Shown: positions 15,248 to 23,471, counted from the stretch's first letter. The stretch is DNA of 58,311 nt from a virus (IMGVR_UViG_3300009788_000113:1-58311); one strand, 5' to 3'. The notes: generated from the sequence alone by a model not told the origin. Program-made: numbers and translations.

Positions 15248-15517
15248 TTATTCAGTGGGGGGAGCGGAGGGGGGTTCGATGGTTTGGAGGGTGGCCTTGC
15301 GCTGGAAGGCGAAGCCGCAGAGCGCGAGCCATGTGCGGAAGCGCGCGATGGCGGGCTTGGAGCCCGTGCGCGCGGTGAAGGCGTCGCGCAGTTCGGTGAT
15401 GGAGTCGAACTCCTGGGTCTTGCACAGATCGTCGATGTGGGGCTTGATTGAATCGCGGATGATCTCGGGCATGAAGGGGCCGAGGGGGTCGTGGTAGGTG
15501 CGGGATGGGTTGGTCAT
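15248..15517 (-). CDS. Small helix-turn-helix-like protein
   Basis: The 89-residue product overlaps the nuclease stop at its start (ATGA at 15514-15517). Residues about 38-70 (ITELRDAFTARTGSKPAIARF, then a second helix) resemble a helix-turn-helix as found in small phage DNA-binding proteins that recognise operators or end sites. A role in regulation or as nuclease partner is possible. It is one of two candidates for a protein that binds the dispersed 14-bp motif. Confidence 0.55.
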   Translation of the reverse strand: MTNPSRTYHDPLGPFMPEIIRDSIKPHIDDLCKTQEFDSITELRDAFTARTGSKPAIARFRTWLALCGFAFQRKATLQTIEPPSAPPTE

Positions 15518-16917
15518 TGGGGGGAGTCCTCTTTGTCTGTGGCGGCATCCTCTTCTTCACGCGAGCGTTGGATGAAGCCTTCTCGAAGGATGATCTCGGG
15601 CCAGTCGCGGACGGGGCAGACGTAGAAGGGGGCGTAGGGGGAGAGGGAGGAGTGGTGGGAGGTCATGCCGGAGCCGACCCGTGGGAAGTTCATTGGGAAA
15701 GGTTTGGCTGTGGCGAGCGAGTAGACACGGGCGGTGTTGTCAAGATACTCGCCCTCAGCGTCCTCGTCAAGTTCGGTGATGGGCGTGATCGAGACGTTGA
15801 AGGTGGGCTGGGCCTCGCGGAGAGGGGCTTCGTCGAGGTAATCGCCCTCGCCCTTGTACCATTCGAGGCAGCGCTTGAGGAAGAGGTGACGCGAGGGCTC
15901 GCCGTGGAACACCTTGGTAGGTTTCTTGTTGGTGTAACTATGCAGATACTCTGTAGCGAGGCTTTCGTTAGTGTGGAATAAATTCTTCGACTTGGGCGGT
16001 TTTCTTACGCCTATCAAACTAAATGTTACTTCCCAACGATTATTACGAAAATGGATTTCGCCGGAGATGCCGGAGCGTTTGCCTTCGGAGATGTAGTGGT
16101 AGGGGCGGTCGCGTTGGCCGAATTTGATGGTGGGCTTCTGGATGGCGATGTGCATCATGCCGCCGCACTTGGCGGAGGAGGGGAGGTGGTAGCGGTCTTG
16201 GATCACGCCTTCTTGGATAAGGTAATAGAGGATGTAGAGGTAGTGGCGGGTTTGGTTTTCGATGGTGCAGGTCTGGAGGCGGTCGTGAGTGGAGGACGTG
16301 CAGGTTTTCCAGTCGAGGATCCAGATGCGATTCGTTTTGTGGTTGTAGACGAGGCGGTCGATGCGGCAGACGAGGGGACACTTGGGGAAGTTGGCGTGAT
16401 CGGTGTATGAGAGGGAGACCTCGGTGGCGAGGGTCTGGAAGTTGGGGCGATCCAAGTAGGGGAGGATGCCGCAGGCGAGCGAGGGGGAGGGGTGGGAGCG
16501 GAGGGAGGTTACGGCCTCGAAGTAGGCCCACGCGGCGTGCGCGGCGCGTTCTTCGCGCAAGAGGAGGTCGTGCATTTTATCGGATGGGACTTGTCGGGAG
16601 GTGCAGAGGCCACGGAGTTCGTCGAGGCGGGCGGTGAGAGCGGTGGACATGAGGCGGTGGACTTCGGAGGCGTCGCGGTCGTAGTGCTCGGCGCGGGCGT
16701 GGAACCACGAGCCGTGGGAGAGGGCGGCGGACCACGAGAGGAAGTGGGCGAGGTTGAGGCGGCGAGTGAGGTAGTATTTGAAGGGGTCGGCGGAGAGGGA
16801 GAGGTCGGAGGAGTGGATGTGGGGGACGGCGGTGTAGAGGCCGTGGGCTTCGAGGTAGCGCTGGGCGTCGAGGGCGCGATCGAGGGGGGGATCAATGGAG
16901 AGGGGGGTGGGGGGCAT
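15514..16917 (-). CDS. PD-(D/E)XK exonuclease, Cas4/RecB-like
   Basis: The 467-residue product carries the core RIDRLVYNHKTNRIWILDWKT at about residues 182-202. It holds the D...D-x-K triad of the PD-(D/E)XK superfamily, with an upstream helix bearing His/Tyr residues. Phage members degrade one DNA strand to make single strands for recombination. It stands two genes upstream of the Sak4-like ATPase in the same operon. There is no obvious four-cysteine iron-sulfur cluster. An antisense exact motif copy lies in the N-terminal third (QVPSDK). Confidence 0.8.
   Translation of the reverse strand: MPPTPLSIDPPLDRALDAQRYLEAHGLYTAVPHIHSSDLSLSADPFKYYLTRRLNLAHFLSWSAALSHGSWFHARAEHYDRDASEVHRLMSTALTARLDELRGLCTSRQVPSDKMHDLLLREERAAHAAWAYFEAVTSLRSHPSPSLACGILPYLDRPNFQTLATEVSLSYTDHANFPKCPLVCRIDRLVYNHKTNRIWILDWKTCTSSTHDRLQTCTIENQTRHYLYILYYLIQEGVIQDRYHLPSSAKCGGMMHIAIQKPTIKFGQRDRPYHYISEGKRSGISGEIHFRNNRWEVTFSLIGVRKPPKSKNLFHTNESLATEYLHSYTNKKPTKVFHGEPSRHLFLKRCLEWYKGEGDYLDEAPLREAQPTFNVSITPITELDEDAEGEYLDNTARVYSLATAKPFPMNFPRVGSGMTSHHSSLSPYAPFYVCPVRDWPEIILREGFIQRSREEEDAATDKEDSPQ
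16578..16591 (+). repeat. 14-bp motif, exact copy
   Basis: TATCGGATGGGACT antisense inside the exonuclease gene; the complement encodes VPSD. Confidence 0.9.
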
Positions 16918-16941
16918 GGGTGGCGGTTCCTGAGCGAGAGG

Positions 16942-19218
16942 TTAGCCAAAGAGGCGGAGGGCGCGGCCCCGGTGCTTTACGCCGGGGCCAGAGAGATCAC
17001 CATAGTCAGTTGTGGTGGCGGAGACAACCACGACTTGCAAAGCTCCGGCTGCCCCTGTCCCATCGTCGGGAATGGTAGTGCCGTCGAAGTCGATTATGGC
17101 GACGCGCTCGCCTGTGGGGATGCGAGAGAGCAGTGCGCCTACGGGGTGATAGTCGCCGTTGCCCGCACCACCACCGGAGAGGGATTGGTCATCGACGAAG
17201 ACTGCCGGGGGTGGGTCGTCCTGTGTGTTGTCGATGCCCGGGAACTCGCCGGGGAAGCCCGAGAGTTCGTAGTTGTTGCCTACGAATCCAACGCCGAAGC
17301 CTACAGGCCATGAGCCGATGCGGTTGGCGTTGCCGGTGCCGAAGGTGTCATCTTTGTTGTTCCAGTCGCGCATGTGGTTGAACTTCTGTAACCAGTTGAA
17401 ATGGTTGACGGCGGAAGTGCCGACATCGTTGTACCCGAAGTTTTCGCGCTCACCCACAAATGTGTTGTGAGCAAGGATGATGTGTTCGCTGGCAACAGAG
17501 CCCGTAACACCCGCGATCTCAGTGAGTGGGTTGGTGCCCGTCTTCCACTCGAACAGATTGCCAATGACAACCGCGCCCGTGGCGATGGCCACAGCATTGC
17601 CCAGGAGCAGGATTCTAGCATTTCGTTCGTTGGCGACAACTTTATTGAATATGCAAAGAGCGTTGTCTATCTCTGGTGCGGGATTCAATGCGGCTGATTG
17701 CTGTTGAGAAATCGTCACAGGCCCCGTCACAAGATTGCACACAAACCGGGCGTTGGAATCTACGTTGGCGGCGGTTGTGGATTCGGCTATCACATTTCCG
17801 TCATACACGGAAGCCGTCCGAGATGTAGAGAAAGACGCTATTCCGTGATTAAAGTCGCTTAGGTCACCTTCGTTGTTGATATACCAAGTACCCTGACTCA
17901 GATGCCCCGGTCCAGCTGAAGTGCTGGCAGCCCCGCTAACATTCCATAGACATCCAACATAAGAAATCTTGTTCAGGTTCGAGCCATCTACAAATCCCGC
18001 CGCAGCGTCACGGTGGATAGAATTCCCCATATACATGAGCCGCTCGGTGTTGTATGCTTTTATGCCGCTGCTTATCTGGAGGATTGCGCCTGCTTGGTTC
18101 GTTGATGAATGAGGCTCCGCAGTAATGTTAAACGCGGTGGTCACACGGGGAGACGGGGCAACACCAATCAACTTGTGCGTGCCAGCTTTCACGAACACTC
18201 TGAGCGCGGTGGCTGGTGTTCCGCCTCCTGTACTGGCGTCTATGGCTCCGCCAATCGTTAAGAAGGGGGCGGCTTCGGCAGCAGCGAGCGTGCCCACGAT
18301 GCCCGTCGCATCAACGCCCGCTGTGTCTACCACTGCGATCAGGCTGGTGGTGATTGCATCGTCCTTGTCGCAAGTCACGTCGATCTCGGTCCAACCCAAA
18401 TACTCCTGCGCCAATATCTCCGCCGCCAGGGACAGGTCGTTCGTGTCTAAGACGCTCGCCGCGTCGCCAACCACAGGAAAGACGCGGTAGCGGCAGGTGA
18501 TCTGCTCGGCTTGGGTAAACGCCGCTATGGGTATGGTGGCGTGGTATGCCTCGGCGAAGAGCCCTGAAGCTGTTCGCTGAGTCGCCGTCTTGCTGGTGAT
18601 TGTCAAAGTCTCGTTGTTCAGGCTGGTCACGCCGTCCGCGTCGAAGATGACTGCGGCTACGCCGAAGCGGTGGTATGCGTTGCAGGCCAACGTAAAATCG
18701 GCAAGGACGCGAGTGAAGCCGTGCGTGCCCGCGTAATAGTCCCACTGGCCGAGCGCCTTGGGGTAGATGACTACAGAATTGTTCGTCACCGCAAGGTCTG
18801 TGACGGGCTGGCTGTTCGATTCGGGGTCGATGGGGTTGTTGTACCAGTTCGCCGCGATGGTTACGGTGGGCGCAGTGCCGCTCTTACCCGCCCCCGTGTT
18901 GTCGTCGAAATACACAAACTCCGAAAGCGAAATTCGAGCCGTCATCTGGGCGGCGATGGGCGTATCGTCTATCTCGTCGAGGTTGGCCTCGTTGGGGAAC
19001 GCCAGCCGCATGATGCTCGTGCCCTGAACAGTGCGGACCACTGTTCCCAAGACTCCGGTCGCGTCGAAGCCCTCGCTGGTGACTGTGAGCGTGAAATTGG
19101 CGGCGCTGGGGAGGGTTCCGAAGGCATAAGTGCCGCCCGGCGTCATGTTGTCAATGACCACATCGACGGAGAAGCCGTCATTCCGCACCGTCACGCTGAG
19201 AATGTCGCCGTTGGCCAT
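16942..19218 (-). CDS. Tail fibre/spike with beta-helix region
   Basis: The 758-residue product starts at an ATG with AGGA upstream. The N-terminal 300 residues hold Ig-like or jelly-roll strands with repeated FDATGV/VDATGIVGT phrases. About residues 310-620 are Asn/Gly/Ser-rich with short repeating strands (IGNLF, ILAHNTFVGE, FVGNNYE) typical of a parallel beta helix, as in receptor-binding or polysaccharide-degrading tail spikes. It lies on the strand opposite to the main virion module. Its more even base composition suggests that it was acquired separately. A strong hairpin (16965-16989) overlaps its last codons. Confidence 0.78.
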   Translation of the reverse strand: MANGDILSVTVRNDGFSVDVVIDNMTPGGTYAFGTLPSAANFTLTVTSEGFDATGVLGTVVRTVQGTSIMRLAFPNEANLDEIDDTPIAAQMTARISLSEFVYFDDNTGAGKSGTAPTVTIAANWYNNPIDPESNSQPVTDLAVTNNSVVIYPKALGQWDYYAGTHGFTRVLADFTLACNAYHRFGVAAVIFDADGVTSLNNETLTITSKTATQRTASGLFAEAYHATIPIAAFTQAEQITCRYRVFPVVGDAASVLDTNDLSLAAEILAQEYLGWTEIDVTCDKDDAITTSLIAVVDTAGVDATGIVGTLAAAEAAPFLTIGGAIDASTGGGTPATALRVFVKAGTHKLIGVAPSPRVTTAFNITAEPHSSTNQAGAILQISSGIKAYNTERLMYMGNSIHRDAAAGFVDGSNLNKISYVGCLWNVSGAASTSAGPGHLSQGTWYINNEGDLSDFNHGIASFSTSRTASVYDGNVIAESTTAANVDSNARFVCNLVTGPVTISQQQSAALNPAPEIDNALCIFNKVVANERNARILLLGNAVAIATGAVVIGNLFEWKTGTNPLTEIAGVTGSVASEHIILAHNTFVGERENFGYNDVGTSAVNHFNWLQKFNHMRDWNNKDDTFGTGNANRIGSWPVGFGVGFVGNNYELSGFPGEFPGIDNTQDDPPPAVFVDDQSLSGGGAGNGDYHPVGALLSRIPTGERVAIIDFDGTTIPDDGTGAAGALQVVVVSATTTDYGDLSGPGVKHRGRALRLFG
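16965..16989 (-). terminator. Hairpin at the 3' end of the tail fibre gene
   Basis: GGCCCCGG and CCGGGGCC form a perfect 8-bp stem around a 9-nt loop, inside the last codons of the fibre gene. On the - strand no strong T tract follows (only CTCTTTGG about 15 nt on), so termination would be weak; mRNA 3'-end protection is equally possible. Confidence 0.4.
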
Positions 19219-19334
19219 AAGCGTCCTAGTATATGAAACTCCCGCCCCGCCGGTGGAGGGCGAGACGAGAGTGGAGGAGAGAGAACTACTAGGCTCTAAA
19301 TGAGGCCGCCGAGCATGGCGTGCTTGGCGACCCC

Positions 19335-19348
19335 TATCGGATGGGACT
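19335..19348 (+). repeat. 14-bp motif, exact copy, intergenic
   Basis: TATCGGATGGGACT in the 162-nt spacer between the tail fibre start (19218) and the end of the holin-like gene (19381). It is antisense to the operon. Confidence 0.9.
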
Positions 19349-19380
19349 CTCAGCGCCCAAGGGCTGCGTCCCTGGACTGA

Positions 19381-19680
19381 CTACTGAACAGTCGCTGCGG
19401 GTTGCACCGTGTCAGCTAGAGGCGGCGAAGTGTGTACAGCCATGCTGCCTATGGGCATGGCTGCGGCCATGTGGCCAGTTGTCCGAACTTCAGAAGGTGG
19501 TGCGCGGTGTTCGCTCTTGGAGAGGCCGCGCGAGATGGTGTAGCCTGTGCCCGCGCCTACGGCGGCGAGGATGCTCTCGAAGTCGAGGCCCAAAGTTTCT
19601 TGGAGGATGATGAGGCCGATGAGGACAATTGTGATGATGAATTCTGAGGTCTTTAGCCCCGAGGAAAGGTTTCCAAACAT
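19381..19680 (-). CDS. Holin-like membrane protein
   Basis: The 99-residue product has AGGAGA before the ATG. KTSEF at residues 10-14, one or two hydrophobic segments (IITIVLIGLIILQETLG; ESILAAVGAGTGYTISRGL) and the closing GYTISRGLSK match a common small phage membrane family annotated as holin. A polar Pro/Ala-rich tail follows. It would form holes in the inner membrane to release a muralytic enzyme. Neighbouring lipoprotein and spanin-like genes support a lysis role. Confidence 0.7.
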   Translation of the reverse strand: MFGNLSSGLKTSEFIITIVLIGLIILQETLGLDFESILAAVGAGTGYTISRGLSKSEHRAPPSEVRTTGHMAAAMPIGSMAVHTSPPLADTVQPAATVQ

Positions 19681-19695
19681 GGCGGTTGTCTCCTG

Positions 19696-19989
19696 TTAGG
19701 TGTTCTCGCCCTGAGCGCGGAGCATTCGGACGAGGAAACCTGATGCGATACTCCATATGGCTGATCCTGCTATACCAGCAGGGCCTAGAGTTGAAAGGAT
19801 TCCCTTAACTATTGGCGTGCTTTGTTCTATCCCTGTAGCGACACCCTCTGCGCCTTGTTCAAGGACGCGATCGGTGGTTTGCCCAAACGCATCTTTGAAT
19901 GTGTTCCAGTCGTCAGACGAGCAACCTGAAATGTGTAGCAGGATGAGTGCGCTAGATGTGAGGGTGGCGAGAGCGAGTGTGCGTTTCAT
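19696..19989 (-). CDS. Lipoprotein, candidate outer spanin
   Basis: I chose the ATG at 19989, which overlaps the preceding stop (TGATG). The 97-residue product has a signal peptide MKRTLALATLTSSALILLHI and lipobox ISGC, so mature Cys is near residue 23. An amphipathic helix follows, then a C-terminal hydrophobic segment (IAGSAIWSIASGFLVRML). Position beside a holin-like gene suggests the lipoprotein part of a spanin pair, but the second membrane segment is unusual for that role. Confidence 0.7.
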   Translation of the reverse strand: MKRTLALATLTSSALILLHISGCSSDDWNTFKDAFGQTTDRVLEQGAEGVATGIEQSTPIVKGILSTLGPAGIAGSAIWSIASGFLVRMLRAQGENT

Positions 19990-20108
19990 CAATCACCCTC
20001 CGGCGGACAAGTGGTTGGTTCGCCGTTCTCATCGCAACACACGCGCACGCACGGTGGTTGGCCGGGAGGAACAGGACAATTCGGGTTCGGGGGTGGGCAG
20101 TGCGACAT
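19989..20108 (-). CDS. 39-residue Pro/Cys-rich peptide
   Basis: This short frame begins MSHCPPPNPNCPVPPGQPP and carries six Cys and 13 Pro. GAGGAGG stands 8 nt before the ATG, and the stop overlaps the lipoprotein start, so it is very likely translated. Cys spacing (CVRVCC and three single Cys) suggests disulfides or metal binding. It sits inside a candidate lysis cluster. Nothing comparable is known to me. Confidence 0.65.
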   Translation of the reverse strand: MSHCPPPNPNCPVPPGQPPCVRVCCDENGEPTTCPPEGD

Positions 20109-20111
20109 GGA

Positions 20112-20747
20112 TTAGCCTCCTCGTGTCGGTTTGATGTCGTCGGGTGTGCTTTGATCGCTGTCGTAGTTTTCGGCGGGCATTCTATGCGCTCGCAGGTAGA
20201 TGCGGGCGGTGTTCAGTGTGTTTATGACTGCACGCTGGGATTCGCCGTGCGCGTTGTTGAGCGTAACTTGTTCGAGGCGCGTGAGGATCTGCTCGAAGCC
20301 TTCGTGCGCGCGTTGGCCTGCTATCTTGAAGCCGAAGTTATAAGCAGAGGTGGTGCTCCCGCTTTCCTCGATGCTTGCCCACTCCTGGGCGACCGCTTCG
20401 CCGCTTATCAAGCCTACGTCTCTTCCTGTGTCGTCCATGATGTCTTTCCTGATTACGGGTACAAAGAACTGTTTAATTTGAGCGATATCTTCGCGGTTGG
20501 CGTCTACCTTGGCGGTGAGTGTGCCGATGCTTGCGCCAACGACGGCGATGTCGGTGCGTATGTTGGCGGCGCTTGTGCTTACGAGGAGGCTATTTACGAA
20601 GGCATGACCAGCGAGGGCGGCGATGACGGCGGTGGAGAAAATACCGATTATTATAAGTTCTCTTTTTCGCATGTATGCCACCGATTCGTGTAGGTGTTCA
20701 GTCCGTGATTCGAGCGTCGCTATTTTTTCTCCGTGGGTGGGAACCAT
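20112..20747 (-). CDS. Membrane-anchored coiled coil, spanin/XhlA-like
   Basis: The 211-residue product has an N-terminal coiled coil with heptads (EKIATLESRTEHLHESVAYM), then a membrane segment at about residues 30-54 (LIIIGIFSTAVIAALAGHAF), then a long periplasmic helical domain. A short cytoplasmic heptad followed by one transmembrane helix is the plan of XhlA-type lysis proteins and of some inner-membrane spanins. The ribosome site is weak. Neighbours are the Cys-rich peptide, lipoprotein and holin-like genes. Confidence 0.62.
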   Translation of the reverse strand: MVPTHGEKIATLESRTEHLHESVAYMRKRELIIIGIFSTAVIAALAGHAFVNSLLVSTSAANIRTDIAVVGASIGTLTAKVDANREDIAQIKQFFVPVIRKDIMDDTGRDVGLISGEAVAQEWASIEESGSTTSAYNFGFKIAGQRAHEGFEQILTRLEQVTLNNAHGESQRAVINTLNTARIYLRAHRMPAENYDSDQSTPDDIKPTRGG

Positions 20748-20753
20748 ATAGGG

Positions 20754-21392
20754 TCATCCAAAGAATCTTCCCGCGAGTACTCCGGCGGTGGGGCCGACCA
20801 TCGCTGTGCGTATGAGGACCATGACCTTTGTGAAACCGCCGCAGTAGAGAAAGATGTTGTCGTGCTGGATGCGGAAGACCTGCGCGCCGCCGGTCACGTC
20901 GTCCTTGGTGACTTCGGTGACGGTGGTGAAGTCGAGGAGGTGTACGTCGGTTTTGGGATGGTAAAGGGGGAGCCAGTGGCCGCGCTCACGCACATCGGTG
21001 TCGGACATGGAGGTGGTGGCGTTGATGAGGATGTCATCGTAGTTGGTGGAGTCCACGTCTGCGGCTTGGAATCCGCCGTACGCTGTGCCGGAGGAGCCTT
21101 TGGGGATGGGCTCGAAGCCGAATGCGGAGATGCCGAGCGCGGTGGTTATTGCGCCCGCGCCGGAGACGAGGTTGTGGAGGCCAAGGAGGGCGTGGTTGCC
21201 GGGGCTGCGTATGTGGATGGCTGCGCCTTGGGCGTCATCGCCTGCGGCTACAGCGTAGGGATCGTCCACGTCGCCGGTTTGTGTCATGGAGTCGTTGTTG
21301 AGGATTAGTAAGGGGGAGGAGGAGGCGCGGATGATGGTGGGGGAGGCTACGGGGTCGCCTCGGTAAGTGTTGCTGAAGAGTGCGTCAGCCAT
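20754..21392 (-). CDS. Minor virion protein
   Basis: The 212-residue product has GAGGT 9 nt before the ATG. It is Gly/Ala/Ser/Thr-rich and beta-patterned, with an N-terminus (MADALFSNTYRGDPVASPT) typical of small capsid- or tail-associated proteins. It precedes the lysis genes and is next to a second beta-rich gene, although both lie on the strand opposite to the main virion module. They may form the fibre base or a head decoration. Confidence 0.6.
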   Translation of the reverse strand: MADALFSNTYRGDPVASPTIIRASSSPLLILNNDSMTQTGDVDDPYAVAAGDDAQGAAIHIRSPGNHALLGLHNLVSGAGAITTALGISAFGFEPIPKGSSGTAYGGFQAADVDSTNYDDILINATTSMSDTDVRERGHWLPLYHPKTDVHLLDFTTVTEVTKDDVTGGAQVFRIQHDNIFLYCGGFTKVMVLIRTAMVGPTAGVLAGRFFG

Positions 21393-21393
21393 G

Positions 21394-21843
21394 CTAGACC
21401 TCGCAGTATATGACGGCGGTGATGAAGCCTTCTACGGTGGACACTATATCAAGTCCTTGGGAGACGGTGGTGTCGAACCATCCGTGGGGGTTGTAGGGGA
21501 GGGTGAAGTGGCCACCGGGGACTAGAATGGCGACGCCCGTGCCGAAGAGGTTTGTGGGGGTGGTGTCTTGGATGGCGAAGGTGGCGGTGCTCTCGGAGTT
21601 GATGACGAGGGAGAGGACGCGGATCTGTTTGGTGGCGACGAGAGCGACGAGGTTGATTGTGCCCGCGTCGAGGCGACCGCCCGTGGCGCGTTTGACGGTG
21701 AGGGGAGCGGCGACACCTACCTGGAGGAGTTCGCCCATTCGCTCCAAGGCGGCTACATGCTGGACGTGAACGTCCCCGCCGACATCTGTAGTGTCGAGGT
21801 CGGAGCCGCCGGAGCCCGCGTTGAGAGTGATGTTATCGGCCAT
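21394..21843 (-). CDS. Beta-rich minor virion protein
   Basis: The 149-residue product has an N-terminal Gly/Asp-rich linker, then regular beta strands (LVALVATKQIRVLSLVINSES, TGVAILVPGGHFTLPYNP). Such short beta-sandwich proteins (NPHGWFDTT motif) commonly lie beside fibre genes in marine and soil phage genomes. It ends one base before the next gene. Function is inferred from context. Confidence 0.65.
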   Translation of the reverse strand: MADNITLNAGSGGSDLDTTDVGGDVHVQHVAALERMGELLQVGVAAPLTVKRATGGRLDAGTINLVALVATKQIRVLSLVINSESTATFAIQDTTPTNLFGTGVAILVPGGHFTLPYNPHGWFDTTVSQGLDIVSTVEGFITAVIYCEV

Positions 21844-22378
21844 GAACGATGGTTCCGTTTATCAGGAGGCGAGCAACGTAGTCCGCAGTTCTTCGACGCG
21901 CGGCGGGGGTTGAACCGGGTATCGGGATGAGGGTGACTCCATACTCAAGGCACAGGCGCTGGAGCGCGTCGAGGGCGAGAGCGGGGTTGACCTTGGAGGA
22001 GGGGTAGGTGGTGGAGAGAGTGGGGAGGCCGCCTTCGACGATGAGGTGGGGGCGACGCCAGGATTCGGACATGCGTGTGAGTTGGGCCACGAAATTGCGG
22101 CGTTTGCTAAGGCTGAGACAGTTGGCGGCAATCTCATCAATGGACCTCTTAGTCTCTACGATGACCGAGCGCTCGGAGAGAGCGTAGCAGTTGCAGGGTG
22201 AGTCGGCAAGTGCGTAGTCGGCGGTCTTCAGGGTCTCGGCGCGGGTCTTGAGACGGACTGTGATAGCCTTTTGTTCGGTTGGGAGGGCGCGGGGGTCGAG
22301 GATCTCCAGCGCCGCTGGAAAAACCAGGGGTTTCTTTTCCCTTTTATCTATCAAGATTGTGTATTCGCGTCCCCGCAT
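21833..22378 (-). CDS. ERCC4-type nuclease
   Basis: The 181-residue product shows the XPF/ERCC4 nuclease order: ILIDKREKKPL near residue 9, a beta hairpin with LKTADYAL, and the catalytic block VIVETKRSIDEIAANCL at about residues 72-88 (ERKxxxD type, here ETKRSID). A C-terminal Rossmann-like part contains RPHLIVEGG. Such enzymes cut branched DNA. The start codon lies 2 nt after an exact copy of the 14-bp motif and has no ordinary ribosome site; GGATGGG of the motif may serve instead. Confidence 0.82.
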   Translation of the reverse strand: MRGREYTILIDKREKKPLVFPAALEILDPRALPTEQKAITVRLKTRAETLKTADYALADSPCNCYALSERSVIVETKRSIDEIAANCLSLSKRRNFVAQLTRMSESWRRPHLIVEGGLPTLSTTYPSSKVNPALALDALQRLCLEYGVTLIPIPGSTPAARRRTADYVARLLINGTIVHGR

Positions 22379-22380
22379 GG

Positions 22381-22394
22381 AGTCCCATCCGATA
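22381..22394 (-). repeat. 14-bp motif, exact copy, upstream of ERCC4 gene
   Basis: Reads TATCGGATGGGACT on the - strand and ends 2 nt before the ATG at 22378. It fills most of the 23-nt spacer. Confidence 0.92.
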
Positions 22395-22401
22395 AGTTTG
22401 T

Positions 22402-22605
22402 TTAGGTAAGGAACCCTATCGTCACAAGTGTTTGGGTGTAATAGACTATTCCAAGCAAAAGCATGCCTGCGCAGAATCCGGCAAGCATGCGAATAAACTC
22501 GGATTTATCTGTAATTGCTGCGCGAATTGATGCTACAAACGCTGAGAATAGAAAGCCTAGCACGATAATTAGGATTGCTTTCAGAACGAAGTCGGTGGTT
22601 GTCAT
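22402..22605 (-). CDS. Small two-helix membrane protein
   Basis: The 67-residue product has two hydrophobic segments (FVLKAILIIVLGFLFSAFVA and GFCAGMLLLGIVYYTQTLV) joined by a charged loop with KSEF. A holin or antiholin role is possible, but the gene is about 3 kb from the main lysis cluster. Its start overlaps the end of the preceding gene by 4 nt. Confidence 0.68.
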   Translation of the reverse strand: MTTTDFVLKAILIIVLGFLFSAFVASIRAAITDKSEFIRMLAGFCAGMLLLGIVYYTQTLVTIGFLT

Positions 22606-22820
22606 GGGGTGGGATCCTTTGTGGTGAGGCGTTCGAGGGTGGTTTCGAGCTTCTCGCGGACGTGGTAGGACATGTTGCCCTCGCAGTCTATGAGGTAGCC
22701 TTGCTTGACGAAGGAGCCGTCCTTCGCGGATGTGCCGCTGGCGTGGAAGCCGACTATCTTGCCGCGCGCTATGTGGACGGGGCCTCCCTCCACGAGCGCG
22801 AACTCCACGAGGTCAATCAT
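22602..22820 (-). CDS. Small conserved phage protein
   Basis: The 72-residue product has its ATG at 22820 overlapping the preceding stop. The pattern MIDLVEFALVEGGPVHIARGK, then GYLIDCEGNMSYHVRE, resembles a family of tiny beta-barrel phage proteins with a 'value-in-position' layout (residue-binding loop HI.RGKIVGF). Function is unknown. Confidence 0.65.
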   Translation of the reverse strand: MIDLVEFALVEGGPVHIARGKIVGFHASGTSAKDGSFVKQGYLIDCEGNMSYHVREKLETTLERLTTKDPTP

Positions 22821-23224
22821 GTCTCGCCCTCCTGCTTGGGCTGCTCGTCGCGCAGCGATCGGATGGCGGCGATGGGTCGAGCGCAGTAAGGGCAAACTTG
22901 CATAATTTTCTGCGAAGAATCGGGCACATAGCGACCAGACCAAACCTCACCCTTGCCCTCGCACGTTGCACACGCCCCGCGCACGGCGTTGATGGCGGCG
23001 TCTATGCTGATGCGGCTCTCGTTCTGTTTGATATAAGCAAGGAAACGCAGGTCTGTATCATTCTTAGGGTCAGCGGGGATACGAATAGTTGGATTGCGGC
23101 CATCCCACTTCTTGTCATGGTGCCCCTTTACAAAGGCTTGGAGCAGCTTCCTTGCCTCTGCGTGCGAGACTTCACCACACAACTCGGAAAGCGTTGCATT
23201 GTTTTTCGTTCGCTGCTCACTCAT
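22817..23224 (-). CDS. DnaJ-type zinc-ribbon protein
   Basis: The 135-residue product has a helical N-terminus, then CATCEGKGEVWSG and, after 17 residues, CPYC. This is a CxxCxGxG...CxxC zinc-ribbon like those of DnaJ or TraR-like accessory proteins. Its first eight residues (MSEQRTKN) are repeated as a dead-end copy 260 bp upstream (see the 36-bp repeat). Confidence 0.7.
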   Translation of the reverse strand: MSEQRTKNNATLSELCGEVSHAEARKLLQAFVKGHHDKKWDGRNPTIRIPADPKNDTDLRFLAYIKQNESRISIDAAINAVRGACATCEGKGEVWSGRYVPDSSQKIMQVCPYCARPIAAIRSLRDEQPKQEGET

Positions 23225-23243
23225 CGCTGGATTCCTTTGCGGC
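23208..23243. repeat. 36-bp direct repeat, copy 1
   Basis: Identical to 23472-23507. It spans the end of one gene (KESSDE) and the start of the DnaJ-type zinc-ribbon gene (MSEQRT). Confidence 0.9.
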
Positions 23244-23426
23244 TCTCACTTCTTCAAGCGCAGCGACAAGTACCCGCTCCGCGATTTCATAATCAAGTTC
23301 AATCTCTTGGTGTGGCTCTTGACTCCATCCGAAAACATGAGAGAGCGGAAGAAATCGTTGAATTATGAACCGTCGCAGCACCCCATGTTCCTTAATAGTA
23401 ATTAGATCGCCACTTGAGCTAAGCAT
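23217..23426 (-). CDS. Hypothetical 69-residue protein
   Basis: I chose the ATG at 23426, preceded by AGGAGC at 5-6 nt; an upstream ATG at 23444 is also in frame. The product is a small soluble protein whose last seven residues (AKESSDE) are shared with the gene at 23481 because both end in the same 36-bp repeat. It may have been inserted between a gene and its former neighbour. Confidence 0.62.
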   Translation of the reverse strand: MLSSSGDLITIKEHGVLRRFIIQRFLPLSHVFGWSQEPHQEIELDYEIAERVLVAALEEVRAAKESSDE

Positions 23427-23471
23427 TTTCGCTCCTGTAGACATCACACTCCTCCCTTCGCATCGTTCTTT

